A stretch of 64,000 nt of DNA from JACRLV01 sp045863555 (GTDB lineage: Bacteria > Planctomycetota > Phycisphaerae > UBA1845 > Fen-1342). Shown piece by piece: positions 28,984-38,430 of the stretch; the stretch's first letter is position 1; every line of letters begins with the position of its first letter. The notes under the pieces were generated by a model that worked only from the letters and a program-made list of their open reading frames with translations, was not told the DNA's origin and did no database searches. The stretch is from assembly GCA_045863555.1 (NCBI GenBank), contig BTUU01000019.1, positions 46,970 to 110,969 of the forward strand, given 5' to 3'. The position numbers were made by a program, and so were the translations under genes.

Positions 28984-29757
28984 GTGTCAACGGACGACTT
29001 CGATTCTGATCTTGATCTCGGCATACCTCGACCGACCGCTGCGGAGGTCGCGTGGCGGGCGCTGTGCCTTGCGAGCGTCATCATGCGCGGCCAGATCGAG
29101 GCCGCGCTGGCGGAAAATCCGAAGAACGGCGAAGCGAAAACTGCCGCGAAACGACTGGCGGATTTCATCAAGACATCCGAGCTCGCACGGTGGTTTTCGA
29201 AACAGGAGGCGGCGTCGATTGTCGAACCTCCTGGATCGTGGCCGAGGCAGACGTTCATCAACGCCCATTGGCGGTTTGAAGCGCTCGCAGTCCTCCTCTG
29301 GGCGATAGGAAGGATCGATGTCATGCCGGCGTTTGATGCAACCGTGAATACGATTGAAATTCCCAACATGGTCCCGTTACTAGGCGACCTGGAAGCCGTC
29401 CATGGGTTCGTTCGAAAGTCCGAGCTGCGAGAGAGTGACGCACTGGATGAAATGCGCGAAATAGCGGAATCCTGGCACTGGCGCGCACGGACACACGCAC
29501 TCGCCACGGGGATGTACCCGACGGATTCCGATCCGAACGAGCTGCTCGAATACGTACGGGAATCAGCATCCCACGCGGGCGAATCAGGCCAATTTACGCC
29601 CATCGACGGCGACTATCCGGTGTTCGGTAAACCGTATCAACGGGTGACGAAAGAGGAATGGCAGTTGTTGATTAGCATCGCGCAGGAGCGGCACTATGCC
29701 GCCAACTGGCTGTGCGGCGACGCGGCGGACTGGGACGAAGTGAGTTTGGACACGTAG
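28984..29757 (+). CDS. DUF4272 family protein
   Basis: A 257-residue soluble protein with the DUF4272 pattern: R-A-L-C-L-A-S-V near residue 25, a W-R-F-E-A-L-A-V-L-L-W-A-I-G-R core near 95 and a basic, Trp-rich helix W-H-W-R-A-R near 163. The function of this family is unknown. It starts with GTG 24 bases after the AAA+ stop and ends 30 bases before DUF5682, while the neighbouring genes overlap. Its codon use looks less GC-biased (more GAT, CTT, TTG), so it may be a later insertion into the operon. Confidence 0.7.
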   Translation: MSTDDFDSDLDLGIPRPTAAEVAWRALCLASVIMRGQIEAALAENPKNGEAKTAAKRLADFIKTSELARWFSKQEAASIVEPPGSWPRQTFINAHWRFEALAVLLWAIGRIDVMPAFDATVNTIEIPNMVPLLGDLEAVHGFVRKSELRESDALDEMREIAESWHWRARTHALATGMYPTDSDPNELLEYVRESASHAGESGQFTPIDGDYPVFGKPYQRVTKEEWQLLISIAQERHYAANWLCGDAADWDEVSLDT

Positions 29758-29787
29758 ATCGCGGTAGTTTGCACGCAGAGGCAGCGA

Positions 29788-32148
29788 ATGAGCGACGTGC
29801 GCGTCTTCGGCATTCGCCATCACGGACCCGGGTCCGCGCGGAGCCTTGTGCGCGCGCTGAACGAATACAAGCCTGACGCGGTCCTCATCGAAGGCCCGCC
29901 CGACGCAGAGGAGATACTCCCTCTGGCCGCGGCCGAGGGCATGAAGCCGCCGATCGCGCTCCTGGTATACGATCCAGAATCGCCGCAGCGCGCCGTGTTC
30001 TATCCCTTCGCCGCGTTTTCGCCCGAGTGGCAGGCAATCCTCCTCGCGGCCAAGAAGAACGTGCCTGTCCGATTCATGGACCTGCCGCAAAGCCATCGCT
30101 TCGCGCTCGCACAGCCCGAGGCAGGCCGGCCAACGCCCGAAGAAAGCGATCAGGCGGTCACCGAAGGCGACGACGACCCCGCAGCCGACCGTGACGCGCC
30201 CGTCTCAGTCTCGCTGCTGCAACTCGATCCACTGGCCGCACTTGCGACCGTCGCGGGCTTCACCGACTCCGAACGCTGGTGGGATCACCTCGTCGAAAGC
30301 CGTCGTGGCGGACACGCGGAGGTCTTCGACGCAATCGCCGATGCGATGACTGCGCTTCGCGAGACGCCGGCTCCGGCGCCGGCCGCCGAAGCGGACGCCA
30401 TACCGAATACGGAGGCAAAGCCGGGCGTCTTGACCCCCCGGAATGAGCGTCTCGAGGCGCTGCGCGAAGCCTGGATGCGAAAGACAATCCGCGCGGCGAA
30501 GAGAGAGGGCTTCGAGCGCATCGCCGTCGTCTGCGGCGCCTGGCACGTGCCGGCGCTGCGCGACGTCGACGAGAAAGGCAGCGCCACTGCGGATACCGCC
30601 CTGCTCAAAAGCCTCGCGAAGTCCAAAACCGCCGCCGCCTGGGTGCCTTGGTCGTACGATCGCCTCGCGATGCAGTCCGGTTACGGCGCCGGTGTCGCCT
30701 CGCCCGAGTGGTACCACCTGCTCTGGTCCGATTCCGAGCACGTCGCGGTCGAATGGCTCACCCGGGCCGCCCGTCTGATGCGCAAGCAGGACCTCGACGC
30801 CTCGCCCGGACACGTGATCGAAGCCGTCCGTCTCTCGGAGGCGCTCGCGGCCATGCGCGGCCGATCACTGCCCGGCCTGGACGAGCTCGACGAAGCGGCC
30901 CTCACCGTCATGTGCTTCGGTGAGCAGCCGCCGATGCACCTGATCCGGCGGCGGCTCGTGATCGGCGAGCGCCTTGGAAAGGTGCCCGACGACGCCCCGC
31001 TGATCCCCCTTCAGATGGACCTGCAGCGGCAGCAGAAGGTGCTCCGTCTGCCGGCGCGAACCGTCGAGACCGACTACGACCTCGATCTCCGCAAGCCGCT
31101 CGACCTCGACCGCAGCCGCCTCCTGCACCGCCTGCGCCTCCTCGGCGTTCCGTGGGGCGAAACGCGCGACGTGGGCGGCAAGACCAAAGGCACGTTCCAC
31201 GAGAACTGGCGCGTCCAGTGGGATCCCGAATTCGTCGTTCGTCTCGTCGAGGCCGGCCGCTGGGGAAATACCATCGCCGACGCGGCCACCGGGTTCATCC
31301 GCGAGTCCGCGGCAGAGGCTCCCGACCTGCGGGCGCTCACCAGCCTCCTCGACGACTCGCTGCTCGCCGACCTGCCCGACGCCGTGGAGTCGCTGATCGG
31401 CGCGATCCGCGATCAGGCCGCCGTCGCGACCGATGTGCCGTTGATGATGGACTCGCTGACGCCCATGGCCGCGGTCTCGCGCTACGGCAACGTCCGCAGG
31501 ACCGACGTCGACATGGTTCTCGGCGTTGTGGACGGGCTCGTGCAGCGAATCTGCATCGGCCTTTCCAATGCGTGCGCCTCACTGGACGATGACGCTGCGC
31601 GGGCGATGTTCGACCGCATGGCCGCGGTCCATGCGGCCATTGGTCTGGTCGATCAGTCCAGCCTGACCGATGCATGGATCGAAGCCCTCCGGCGACTCAC
31701 CGACCAGGCCGGTCTGCACGGCCTGGTCGCCGGCCGTGCCAGCCGAATCCTTTACGATCGCCGCGTCTTCGACCCCGTCGAGACCGGCCGCCGCCTCAGC
31801 CTCGCGCTCTCGCTCGCGGTCCAGCCGTCGCAGGCCGCGGCGTGGGTCGAGGGCCTGCTCGCCGGCAGCGGACAGGTGCTCATCCACGACGAAGCGCTCT
31901 GGGCGATCCTCGACGCGTGGGTGGCGACTCTGACGCCCGAGCATTTCGCCGAGGTGCTCCCGCTGCTTCGCCGCACGTTCGCGACATTCGCCGGCCCGGA
32001 ACGCAAGCAGATGGGCGATCGCGTCGCTCGCGGCACGACGACAACGACATCCAGCGGCGCGGCCCCGGTCGCCGCCGACTTTGACTACGAGCAGGCCGAT
32101 GCGGTCCTTCCCATTCTGGCCCGCATCCTGGGAGTGGAGCTGAAATGA
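29788..32148 (+). CDS. DUF5682 family protein
   Basis: A 786-residue protein starting with F-G-I-R-H-H-G-P-G-S-A near residue 7, followed by A-V-L-I-E-G-P-P, and with I-A-V-V-C-G-A-W-H-V-P-A-L near 250. These fit DUF5682. The His-Gly start and the late G-A-W-H-V-P motif resemble the TraB/PrgY/EreA-like fold, where they may form an active site; this is inference. The long C-terminal half is helical. It probably is the large functional or substrate-binding subunit of the operon. It overlaps the VWA gene by 4 bases. Confidence 0.85.
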   Translation: MSDVRVFGIRHHGPGSARSLVRALNEYKPDAVLIEGPPDAEEILPLAAAEGMKPPIALLVYDPESPQRAVFYPFAAFSPEWQAILLAAKKNVPVRFMDLPQSHRFALAQPEAGRPTPEESDQAVTEGDDDPAADRDAPVSVSLLQLDPLAALATVAGFTDSERWWDHLVESRRGGHAEVFDAIADAMTALRETPAPAPAAEADAIPNTEAKPGVLTPRNERLEALREAWMRKTIRAAKREGFERIAVVCGAWHVPALRDVDEKGSATADTALLKSLAKSKTAAAWVPWSYDRLAMQSGYGAGVASPEWYHLLWSDSEHVAVEWLTRAARLMRKQDLDASPGHVIEAVRLSEALAAMRGRSLPGLDELDEAALTVMCFGEQPPMHLIRRRLVIGERLGKVPDDAPLIPLQMDLQRQQKVLRLPARTVETDYDLDLRKPLDLDRSRLLHRLRLLGVPWGETRDVGGKTKGTFHENWRVQWDPEFVVRLVEAGRWGNTIADAATGFIRESAAEAPDLRALTSLLDDSLLADLPDAVESLIGAIRDQAAVATDVPLMMDSLTPMAAVSRYGNVRRTDVDMVLGVVDGLVQRICIGLSNACASLDDDAARAMFDRMAAVHAAIGLVDQSSLTDAWIEALRRLTDQAGLHGLVAGRASRILYDRRVFDPVETGRRLSLALSLAVQPSQAAAWVEGLLAGSGQVLIHDEALWAILDAWVATLTPEHFAEVLPLLRRTFATFAGPERKQMGDRVARGTTTTTSSGAAPVAADFDYEQADAVLPILARILGVELK

Positions 32149-33287
32149 CCGATCGCGAGGAACATCTGCGCCGCTGGCGGCTGATTCTCGGCGACCCCGC
32201 GGACGGCGCGCTGGGCGTGCGCCTGGGCCCGGAAGACTCAGTGATGAACAAGGCGCTCGGCGCACTCTACGACTCCGACCGCACCGGCGGCCTCGGCAGC
32301 TCCTGCCCGAACGTGCCGCGGTGGCTCGGCGACATCCGACAGTATTTCCCGAAATCGGTCGTGCAGGTGATGCAGCGCGACGCGCTGGAGCGGCTCGATC
32401 TCAAGCAGATGCTCCTCGAGCCCGAAACGCTCGAATCCGTCGAGGCCGACGTTCACCTCGTCGCGACGCTCCTGTCGATGCACGGGATTCTGCCCGGAAA
32501 GACGCGCGAAACAGCCCGGATCGTCGTCCGAAAGGTCGTCGACGAGTTGATGCGCAAGCTCGCGAGTCCGATGCGCCAGGCGGTCGCCGGGGCGCTGAAT
32601 CGCGCCTCGCGCACCCGACGCCCGCGCTTCCGCGAAATCGACTGGCACCGCACGATTCGCGCCAACCTCCGCCACTATCAGCCCGAATATCGCACGGTCA
32701 TCCCCGAAACTCGGATCGGCTACGGCCGCCGCCGCTCGTCGCTCCGCGAAGTGATCCTTTGCATCGACCAGAGCGGCTCGATGGGCAGCTCGGTCGTCTA
32801 TTCGAGCATCTTCGGCGCAGTCATGGCATCCATCCCGGCCGTGAAGACGCAGCTCGTTATTTTCGATACGTCGATTGTCGACCTCTCAGACAAGCTCAGC
32901 GACCCGGTCGAAGTGCTTTTCTCCACGCAGCTTGGCGGCGGCACGGACATCAACGGCGCGCTCGCGTACTGTCAGACGCTCATCAAGCAGCCGACCGAGA
33001 CGATTCTGGTGCTGATCAGCGATCTCTTCGAAGGCGGCGTGGAAGCGGAACTGATCAAGCGCGCCGCATCGCTCGTGGCCGGCGGCACGCAGTTCGTCGC
33101 GCTGCTCGCCCTCAGCGACGAGGGCGCCCCGGCCTTCGATCACCGCGTCGCCGGCAAACTGACTGCGCTCGGCATCCCCAGCTTCGCGTGTACGCCCGAC
33201 CTCTTCCCGGCGATGATGGCCGCCGCAATCGAGCGTCGCGATCTCAACGCGTGGGCGGCCCAGCAGGGAATCGTCGCGGGGAGATAG
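32145..33287 (+). CDS. VWA domain protein with a complete MIDAS site
   Basis: A 380-residue protein. Residues about 1-195 are helical and residues 200-375 form a von Willebrand A domain. All three MIDAS pieces are present: D208-x-S210-x-S212, T267 in G-G-G-T-D and D293 in L-I-S-D. An intact site predicts metal-dependent ligand binding. VWA proteins partner with MoxR ATPases as adaptors, so it should work with the ATPase encoded in this operon. Its start overlaps the DUF5682 stop (ATGA). It is the last gene of the operon; the next gene is convergent. Confidence 0.92.
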   Translation: MTDREEHLRRWRLILGDPADGALGVRLGPEDSVMNKALGALYDSDRTGGLGSSCPNVPRWLGDIRQYFPKSVVQVMQRDALERLDLKQMLLEPETLESVEADVHLVATLLSMHGILPGKTRETARIVVRKVVDELMRKLASPMRQAVAGALNRASRTRRPRFREIDWHRTIRANLRHYQPEYRTVIPETRIGYGRRRSSLREVILCIDQSGSMGSSVVYSSIFGAVMASIPAVKTQLVIFDTSIVDLSDKLSDPVEVLFSTQLGGGTDINGALAYCQTLIKQPTETILVLISDLFEGGVEAELIKRAASLVAGGTQFVALLALSDEGAPAFDHRVAGKLTALGIPSFACTPDLFPAMMAAAIERRDLNAWAAQQGIVAGR

Positions 33288-33449
33288 CGACGGCACGGGG
33301 GCCGCCACGTCTCGCGCATCGCATCCGGATGCACCATAGCCTCACCGAACCGCGTGTGAAGGTCGAAATGAACTTCCGGGTGGAGCGAAGGGAATGGCGA
33401 CCGGACCGCATCGGATCCGCGGCGCAGGTGGCAGCGCCGCCGATCACGA

Positions 33450-34109
33450 TCATCGGGAGTAGATCGGTTCCGTCGGGCCCGGGTCGTAGGTGGCGATTTC
33501 CTCCTTGATGAAAACCGACGTCGCCGCGATTTTGCCCTCCGCGTCCAGTGTGGACGAAAAGACGCCGCCGACGCGCTCTTCGAAGATCGCGACGAAGGAA
33601 ACCGCGTTCGGTAGATCAACGCACTGGAAACCGAATCGCCCGAATCGAATCACTTCGCGCGTGCATGGATAGGCCCGGACGATCGGGCCGAACTTTGCCC
33701 GCTGTCCGGCGAACATGTTCTGCCACCAGTCGATCGACTTCACCCAGCCTTCGTCCGAGTGGAGTCCGCGATACGCGTCCTGGTCCTCCGCGTTCAGTGC
33801 CGTCAGCCACGCCCGGGCGACGGCGTCGTAGCGCATCTGTTCCTCCGGTGTCAGAGGCGCTCCGCCGACGGGAGCGCTCGAAGGACCTTCGCGTGCGGGT
33901 GTGAACCCCGGCATGACCGAGGACGCCGGTTCGGGACTGGGTTTGGCCGCCTCACTTCCCGACCTTGCGTTCGTCGAGTTCGGCGACTCCACGGGGATAT
34001 CCTCGGTCGAATTCCGCGCGGGTGGGGCGGCGCTCTCCGGTTTGGCGCCGGTGCAGCCTCCCAACACGAGGCCGGCGGCGACGGCGGAGAGCAGGAAACG
34101 CTTGATCAT
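33450..34109 (-). CDS. Lipoprotein with an NTF2-like domain
   Basis: A 219-residue lipoprotein. The signal ends L-V-L-G-G-C19, a good lipobox. Residues about 22-85 are a Pro/Ser-rich linker and residues 88-215 form an alpha+beta domain with A-R-A-W-L-T-A-L-N-A-E-D near 98, like SnoaL/NTF2-type or DUF3887-type proteins. These often bind small hydrophobic ligands or act as a periplasmic partner. Its start overlaps the end of the TlpA gene by 4 bases, so they are co-translated. Confidence 0.7.
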   Translation of the reverse strand: MIKRFLLSAVAAGLVLGGCTGAKPESAAPPARNSTEDIPVESPNSTNARSGSEAAKPSPEPASSVMPGFTPAREGPSSAPVGGAPLTPEEQMRYDAVARAWLTALNAEDQDAYRGLHSDEGWVKSIDWWQNMFAGQRAKFGPIVRAYPCTREVIRFGRFGFQCVDLPNAVSFVAIFEERVGGVFSSTLDAEGKIAATSVFIKEEIATYDPGPTEPIYSR

Positions 34110-35215
34110 CGATCACTCCCCGTTTTCTCTTCGGCCAGCGCCCGGAGCACCTCGCGCTCGACATCCGCGATCGACCAGTTCGGTTGGTAAGCGGATCCGA
34201 CAAATTTCGCGAAAACCCGGGAATTTCTGTCGAGGACCACCAGGCTCGGCCATTGGCGGATATGCAGTTGAGCGACGAGGCCCGACTTTTCTTCGGGTGG
34301 GCACCAGATCTGGTTCCAGTGGATTCCTCGTTCGGCGGCGGTCCGCCTCGCCTGCGCAGCATCGGCGTCCGAGTTGACGCCGATGAGCGTGAGACCGCGC
34401 GATTCCAGCCGCCTCATCAGATCCGCTTCCTCCGGCGCGAGCTTCAGACAAGGTACGCACCAGGACGACCAGAACGAGAGCACGACCACCCGTCCGCGAT
34501 AGTCTCCGAGACTTACGGCCTTCCCATCGAGATCACGGCATCTGACGCCGGCGAGGTCGCGCCCGAACGGCGCATCGCGGAGTTCTTCCTGGAGATCAAC
34601 CGCGAGTTTCGCGTACTCGGCGACGTCGACCGTCTTGATATTCGGACGTTTCAGCGATTGGAGTTGTTCGGACAGGTGCGTTTGAGCTGCGTCCGTCGTC
34701 CAATCGGAAGGCCATGCACGAAAAGCCTCGATCATCGGGAGGCATCGCAGGAATGTCAGATCGCAGCGAGTCGATTCATCCCGCGTTTCCCGGAGGAGCT
34801 GCGCGACGCCGCCGTCGTGGCGTTCGACCAGTGCCCGGCGTTCAGCGGCATTGGCGGCGTGGTGGAGAGGCGGTAGGCACTGCGTGACGAGCATCGCCCT
34901 CGCCCGGGGCGATTTCGGCGCGACACGGGACAACTCGCGGATCGCAAACGCGCGGGTGCCATCGAGCGCATCGGCAGTTGATTCGAAGCCGATTTGCGTG
35001 AGGAGCTTGAGCCCGCTCAGGCGATCGTTCAGATCATCGGATTGAGTGACGAGCCTACGGGCGCGCTCCGCGAGCGAAAGCAGCGAATCCGTCGTCGGTT
35101 GGTTCCGAAATGCCCGCTCGACGTCGTCGCGCAGCACTGCCAGCGGCTCGTGCCGTTCCTGGGCGGCGCCGCCCAGAACGAGCATCAAGAGAACGGCGAG
35201 CCCGGTCGGTCTCAT
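34106..35215 (-). CDS. TlpA-family thioredoxin with a long N-terminal region
   Basis: A 369-residue exported protein. A signal peptide (about residues 1-18) is followed by a helical region to about 210 that I do not recognise, then a TlpA/ResA-like thioredoxin domain (about 215-360) with W-C253-V-P-C256. It should reduce or maintain thiols of envelope proteins. ATG 35215 is preceded by GGAAG; GTG 35230 overlaps that site and is less likely. It lies 33 bases after the S41 protease gene and overlaps the lipoprotein gene. Confidence 0.85.
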   Translation of the reverse strand: MRPTGLAVLLMLVLGGAAQERHEPLAVLRDDVERAFRNQPTTDSLLSLAERARRLVTQSDDLNDRLSGLKLLTQIGFESTADALDGTRAFAIRELSRVAPKSPRARAMLVTQCLPPLHHAANAAERRALVERHDGGVAQLLRETRDESTRCDLTFLRCLPMIEAFRAWPSDWTTDAAQTHLSEQLQSLKRPNIKTVDVAEYAKLAVDLQEELRDAPFGRDLAGVRCRDLDGKAVSLGDYRGRVVVLSFWSSWCVPCLKLAPEEADLMRRLESRGLTLIGVNSDADAAQARRTAAERGIHWNQIWCPPEEKSGLVAQLHIRQWPSLVVLDRNSRVFAKFVGSAYQPNWSIADVEREVLRALAEEKTGSDR

Positions 35216-35248
35216 TTGTACACTTCCCACCTATGCTGAGGCAATCGA

Positions 35249-36910
35249 CTACGGACGCAACGACTGCCACACGACCTGGGCGATGACCCATCGATCGCCG
35301 ACCTTGTGCAGGTGGACGTAGTCGATACCCCACTCGGCGGTCAGCGATGCACACGCGATCTGCTCCTGGACATCGAGAATCCGGACGCGCTTCGGAGAAT
35401 CCGCCGCGCGGCGCTTGTACTTGCCCGCGAGCGCGAGTGCCTGGTCAAACGACATGCGGTGCATCGTCCACGCGTTGTCGCGCCCGAGGAAATAGCCGAA
35501 CTTGACGAGCGAGCGCTCGACGCTGCGTTCGAGGTATTCGGGCTTGTTCTCGTAAAACGCCTCGCAGTAGTCCAGCACCGCGCGCTCGACGGCGGTTCGG
35601 TCCGCGTCGCTCGGGGAGGGCGGGGGAGAACTGCGATCGTCGCTCCCCCGGCGTGCCAGACCCAGCGCCGCGTCCAGCGCCTTGTCTGCAGGAACCTGCA
35701 TGTCCGGAACCACGCCGGTGCCCTCCCAATTCGACTTCGTCACGGGATTCTCGGCCCGCATGAACGGGACGGTCACGACAAAGTGTTCACCGAACGGAAC
35801 GGGCCGGACCGGGTGGGCGCCGCCGCCGCTCGTTTCGCCGACGATCGTAGCGCGGCCGCGCGCCTGCAGGTTATACGCAAATTCCTCGGCCCCGGAGAAT
35901 GTGTAGTGACTCGTCAGGACAAAGACCGGGATCTTCGAGCCGAGCTTCTCACCGGGCACATCGTCCCGCGTCCACGATTCGTCCACGAGTTCGCCTGCAC
36001 GATTGCGGAAACTGTTCAGATGCGTCCGCTCGTCGAAGAGATAACTCTGCAGGAAGCGAATCATGCTCGGAGAGCCGCCGCCGTTCTCGCGCAAATCGAA
36101 GATGAGCTGGTCGCAGCGTCGCACGAAAGCCATCGCCGCCGCCGCGGGCGCCTCCGCGGCACCCTGGCCGCTGAAGCCGTTGAGCTTGATGTACCCGATG
36201 TTGCGCGGAAGCAGTTCGACCCGCTCGAAGCCGTAGTTCTCGGCCGCCGCATCACCCCGGGGACCGATCCGCGGGCCGGTCTGGACGTCGGACACCCGAA
36301 CGCGAAGGTGCTTGTCGCCGCAGACCGCCTGAAGATCGCCGGTCCATCGTTCGGCGAGCGCCCTGGGTGTCTCCAGCTTGTCGTACGCGCCGTCCGCAAG
36401 CGCGGAGCAAAGCCGCTGCCCCATGGCCTCGACCTTGTCCGGAAAGACGTACTGCTCGCTGAGGATCTTCAGCAGTTCGTCCAGGGCCGCCTGCCGCTGC
36501 GCCGGCGTGAGTCGGTTCATCCCCGACTCCTCGGCCGGCTGGATCGCGATACCGCGCAGCTTGTGCGGCGGCTCGGCGTCGCACATGAAGCGGAGCTGCA
36601 TCATCGCGCCGTCGGTTGACGTCTTCGCGATGAGAGCGAGTTCGCTTTCGGACTCGGAGTCGATTCGAATCGGCGTGAGATCGCCGAACTTCCGCCGGAG
36701 ATCCTCAAAGATCGCGATTCGCTCGTCGATCGTGCGTGACTGCGTTCCGCCGACGGCACGAAACTCGGCTTCAAACGTCCGCATCGCCTCCGCGCGGCCC
36801 GTGTTGTAGTTCCGGATGAATGCGGCGGCAGTCCGGCCGGCCGGCGTATCGGGGAATGGGACATCGCCCAGTGGGATGAACAGCGCAACGAACGTGAACA
36901 GCGTAAGCAC
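35249..36910 (-). CDS. S41 family peptidase with a C-terminal NTF2-like domain
   Basis: A 553-residue exported protein. After a hydrophobic N-terminus it has an N-terminal helical region and an S41 (C-terminal processing protease-like) domain from about 140 to 435; the nucleophile is Ser339 in Y-T-F-S-G-A-E-E. Residues about 445-550 match NTF2/lumazine-binding-like domains (C-E-A-F-Y, then W-V-I-A-Q). S41 enzymes cleave unfolded or tagged envelope proteins. GTG 36910 is preferred because GGAG lies six bases upstream and the product then begins with a signal-like segment; ATG 36931 is possible. The secreted propeller gene lies 74 bases upstream. Confidence 0.85.
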   Translation of the reverse strand: MLTLFTFVALFIPLGDVPFPDTPAGRTAAAFIRNYNTGRAEAMRTFEAEFRAVGGTQSRTIDERIAIFEDLRRKFGDLTPIRIDSESESELALIAKTSTDGAMMQLRFMCDAEPPHKLRGIAIQPAEESGMNRLTPAQRQAALDELLKILSEQYVFPDKVEAMGQRLCSALADGAYDKLETPRALAERWTGDLQAVCGDKHLRVRVSDVQTGPRIGPRGDAAAENYGFERVELLPRNIGYIKLNGFSGQGAAEAPAAAAMAFVRRCDQLIFDLRENGGGSPSMIRFLQSYLFDERTHLNSFRNRAGELVDESWTRDDVPGEKLGSKIPVFVLTSHYTFSGAEEFAYNLQARGRATIVGETSGGGAHPVRPVPFGEHFVVTVPFMRAENPVTKSNWEGTGVVPDMQVPADKALDAALGLARRGSDDRSSPPPSPSDADRTAVERAVLDYCEAFYENKPEYLERSVERSLVKFGYFLGRDNAWTMHRMSFDQALALAGKYKRRAADSPKRVRILDVQEQIACASLTAEWGIDYVHLHKVGDRWVIAQVVWQSLRP

Positions 36911-36984
36911 AGGACTCTCCTTGATCTGCATCGGACTTCGGCCCGACTCTGGAAGTCTACGTCCGCACGCGGCAAGCCGGCGCC

Positions 36985-38430
36985 TCAAGGTCGACACATC
37001 CCGAACTGTCCCAGAACCGTCGAAAGATCGGAGAGGTCGACGGCGCCGTTTTCATCGATGTCCGCGGCGCACGCCCCGTTTGCGCACCCGAAATCGGCAA
37101 GCAGCAGAGACAGGTCGACCAGGTCGACGCAGCCGTTGAAATCAAGGTCGGTGTCGAGAAACGGCTCGACATCGCCCGCGATGACATAGACGGTGCCGCG
37201 CTGGCCGGCGTCCCAGGCGGCTGAGATCAGATAGTCCGACCGCCCGTCGGCATTAAGATCGCCGATGCCGGCCGCGTCAAAGCCGAACGTCGCGCCGGCG
37301 ATATTGTGCGTCATCGTCTGAAGAACGGCGCCGGTCCTCCCCGAGTAGACGAAGACTCGCCCGGCCTGCGTCCCGCCCGCGTTGCTGATCCACGCCGCCA
37401 GGATCAGGTCAGCGCGGCCATCGTTGTCGATATCGGGCATGATCTCGCCGATTCCGAAGCCGCCGTTATTGTTGCCGATGAGCGTGCGAAGCAACTGGTA
37501 GTTCGCCCCCGAATAGACATAGGCGCGGTTGACATTGAAATCCGCCACGTAGAAATCCGGAATGCCGTCGGCGTCCACATCCTCGCCGCCATCGGCGAAG
37601 AATTGTCCGTACGCAAACGCCGGCGTGCCCGGGGAGAACGTGTGTAGCAGCGTGCAGGTAGAGCCGTCATACGAATAGAGGTATGCGCGACCGGTTGTCG
37701 CCGGACCCGCGTTGTCCGCACCGACGATGAACTCGCTGCGTCCATCGCCGTTCAGATCACCGGTAAAGGCCAGCGACGACCCGAGATTATCTCCGCCATC
37801 TTCGCCATCCACGAAGCACAGCAGCGTGCCGTCCGCGCCGGAATAGACATACGCCCGGCCGGCGTCGACTCCGGTTGCGTCGCGCCGCGCGGCGCTGATC
37901 AGCAGATCGGGGACACCGTCGCCGTTCAGGTCGCCGCCGCCGACCGCGCGATAGCCGAACACGTCCCCGTTCTGTTCACCGAGGAGCGTCCGCATCACCG
38001 ATCCGTCCACGCCGGAGTGAACCGTGACCCGCCCGCGTCCCGTGGCAACGGGGGCGCCGACGACGAAGTCCGGGATCCCATCGCCGCTCACGTCGCCGAC
38101 GCCGTTCGACGTGAAGCCGAACTGCCCGCCCGCCGCGGTTCCCGTAATCCGGAACAACTCGGTCCCGGTCGCGCCCGAGAAGACATAGACGCGCCCGGCA
38201 TCCGCACCGCCCGCGTCATTGGTCGGGGCGGAGACGATGAAATCATCAAGCCCGTCGCCGTCGACGTCGCCCAGGACGCGCGCCTCCCAACCGAACTGAT
38301 CGCCCGGCGCTTCTCCGATGAGCGTGTGAATCGCAACGCAGCCCTCGACGCACTGCGCGTGAACGGGTCCCGCCGTCATCATGAGGTGGATGGCGGCGAG
38401 CGCCAGCGTCGACCCTGCCGAAAGTCTCAT
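36985..38430 (-). CDS. Secreted FG-GAP beta-propeller with dockerin-like tail
   Basis: A 481-residue exported protein. A signal peptide (about 1-25, ending V-H-A-Q) precedes about seven FG-GAP repeats (about 30-415) of the form D-V-D-G-D-G-x-D-D-F-I-V-S-A, as in integrin-like propellers. Residues about 425-481 form a paired calcium-loop motif with D-L-D-F-N-G-C-V-D-L and D-I-D-E-N-G-A-V-D-L, each followed by a D-L-S-x-x-L helix, ending F-G-M-C. The tail may anchor or sort the protein at the surface. ATG 38430 has AGGAACGGGAG upstream. Confidence 0.85.
   Translation of the reverse strand: MRLSAGSTLALAAIHLMMTAGPVHAQCVEGCVAIHTLIGEAPGDQFGWEARVLGDVDGDGLDDFIVSAPTNDAGGADAGRVYVFSGATGTELFRITGTAAGGQFGFTSNGVGDVSGDGIPDFVVGAPVATGRGRVTVHSGVDGSVMRTLLGEQNGDVFGYRAVGGGDLNGDGVPDLLISAARRDATGVDAGRAYVYSGADGTLLCFVDGEDGGDNLGSSLAFTGDLNGDGRSEFIVGADNAGPATTGRAYLYSYDGSTCTLLHTFSPGTPAFAYGQFFADGGEDVDADGIPDFYVADFNVNRAYVYSGANYQLLRTLIGNNNGGFGIGEIMPDIDNDGRADLILAAWISNAGGTQAGRVFVYSGRTGAVLQTMTHNIAGATFGFDAAGIGDLNADGRSDYLISAAWDAGQRGTVYVIAGDVEPFLDTDLDFNGCVDLVDLSLLLADFGCANGACAADIDENGAVDLSDLSTVLGQFGMCRP

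Noticed and set aside
33321..33332. Palindrome GCATCCGGATGC in the convergent gap after the VWA gene
   Set aside because: Short, no loop or T-run, expected by chance in GC-rich DNA.
35306..36619. Plus-strand open frame of about 437 codons opposite the S41 protease
   Set aside because: No ribosome site or domain; the protease on the minus strand explains the coding signal.
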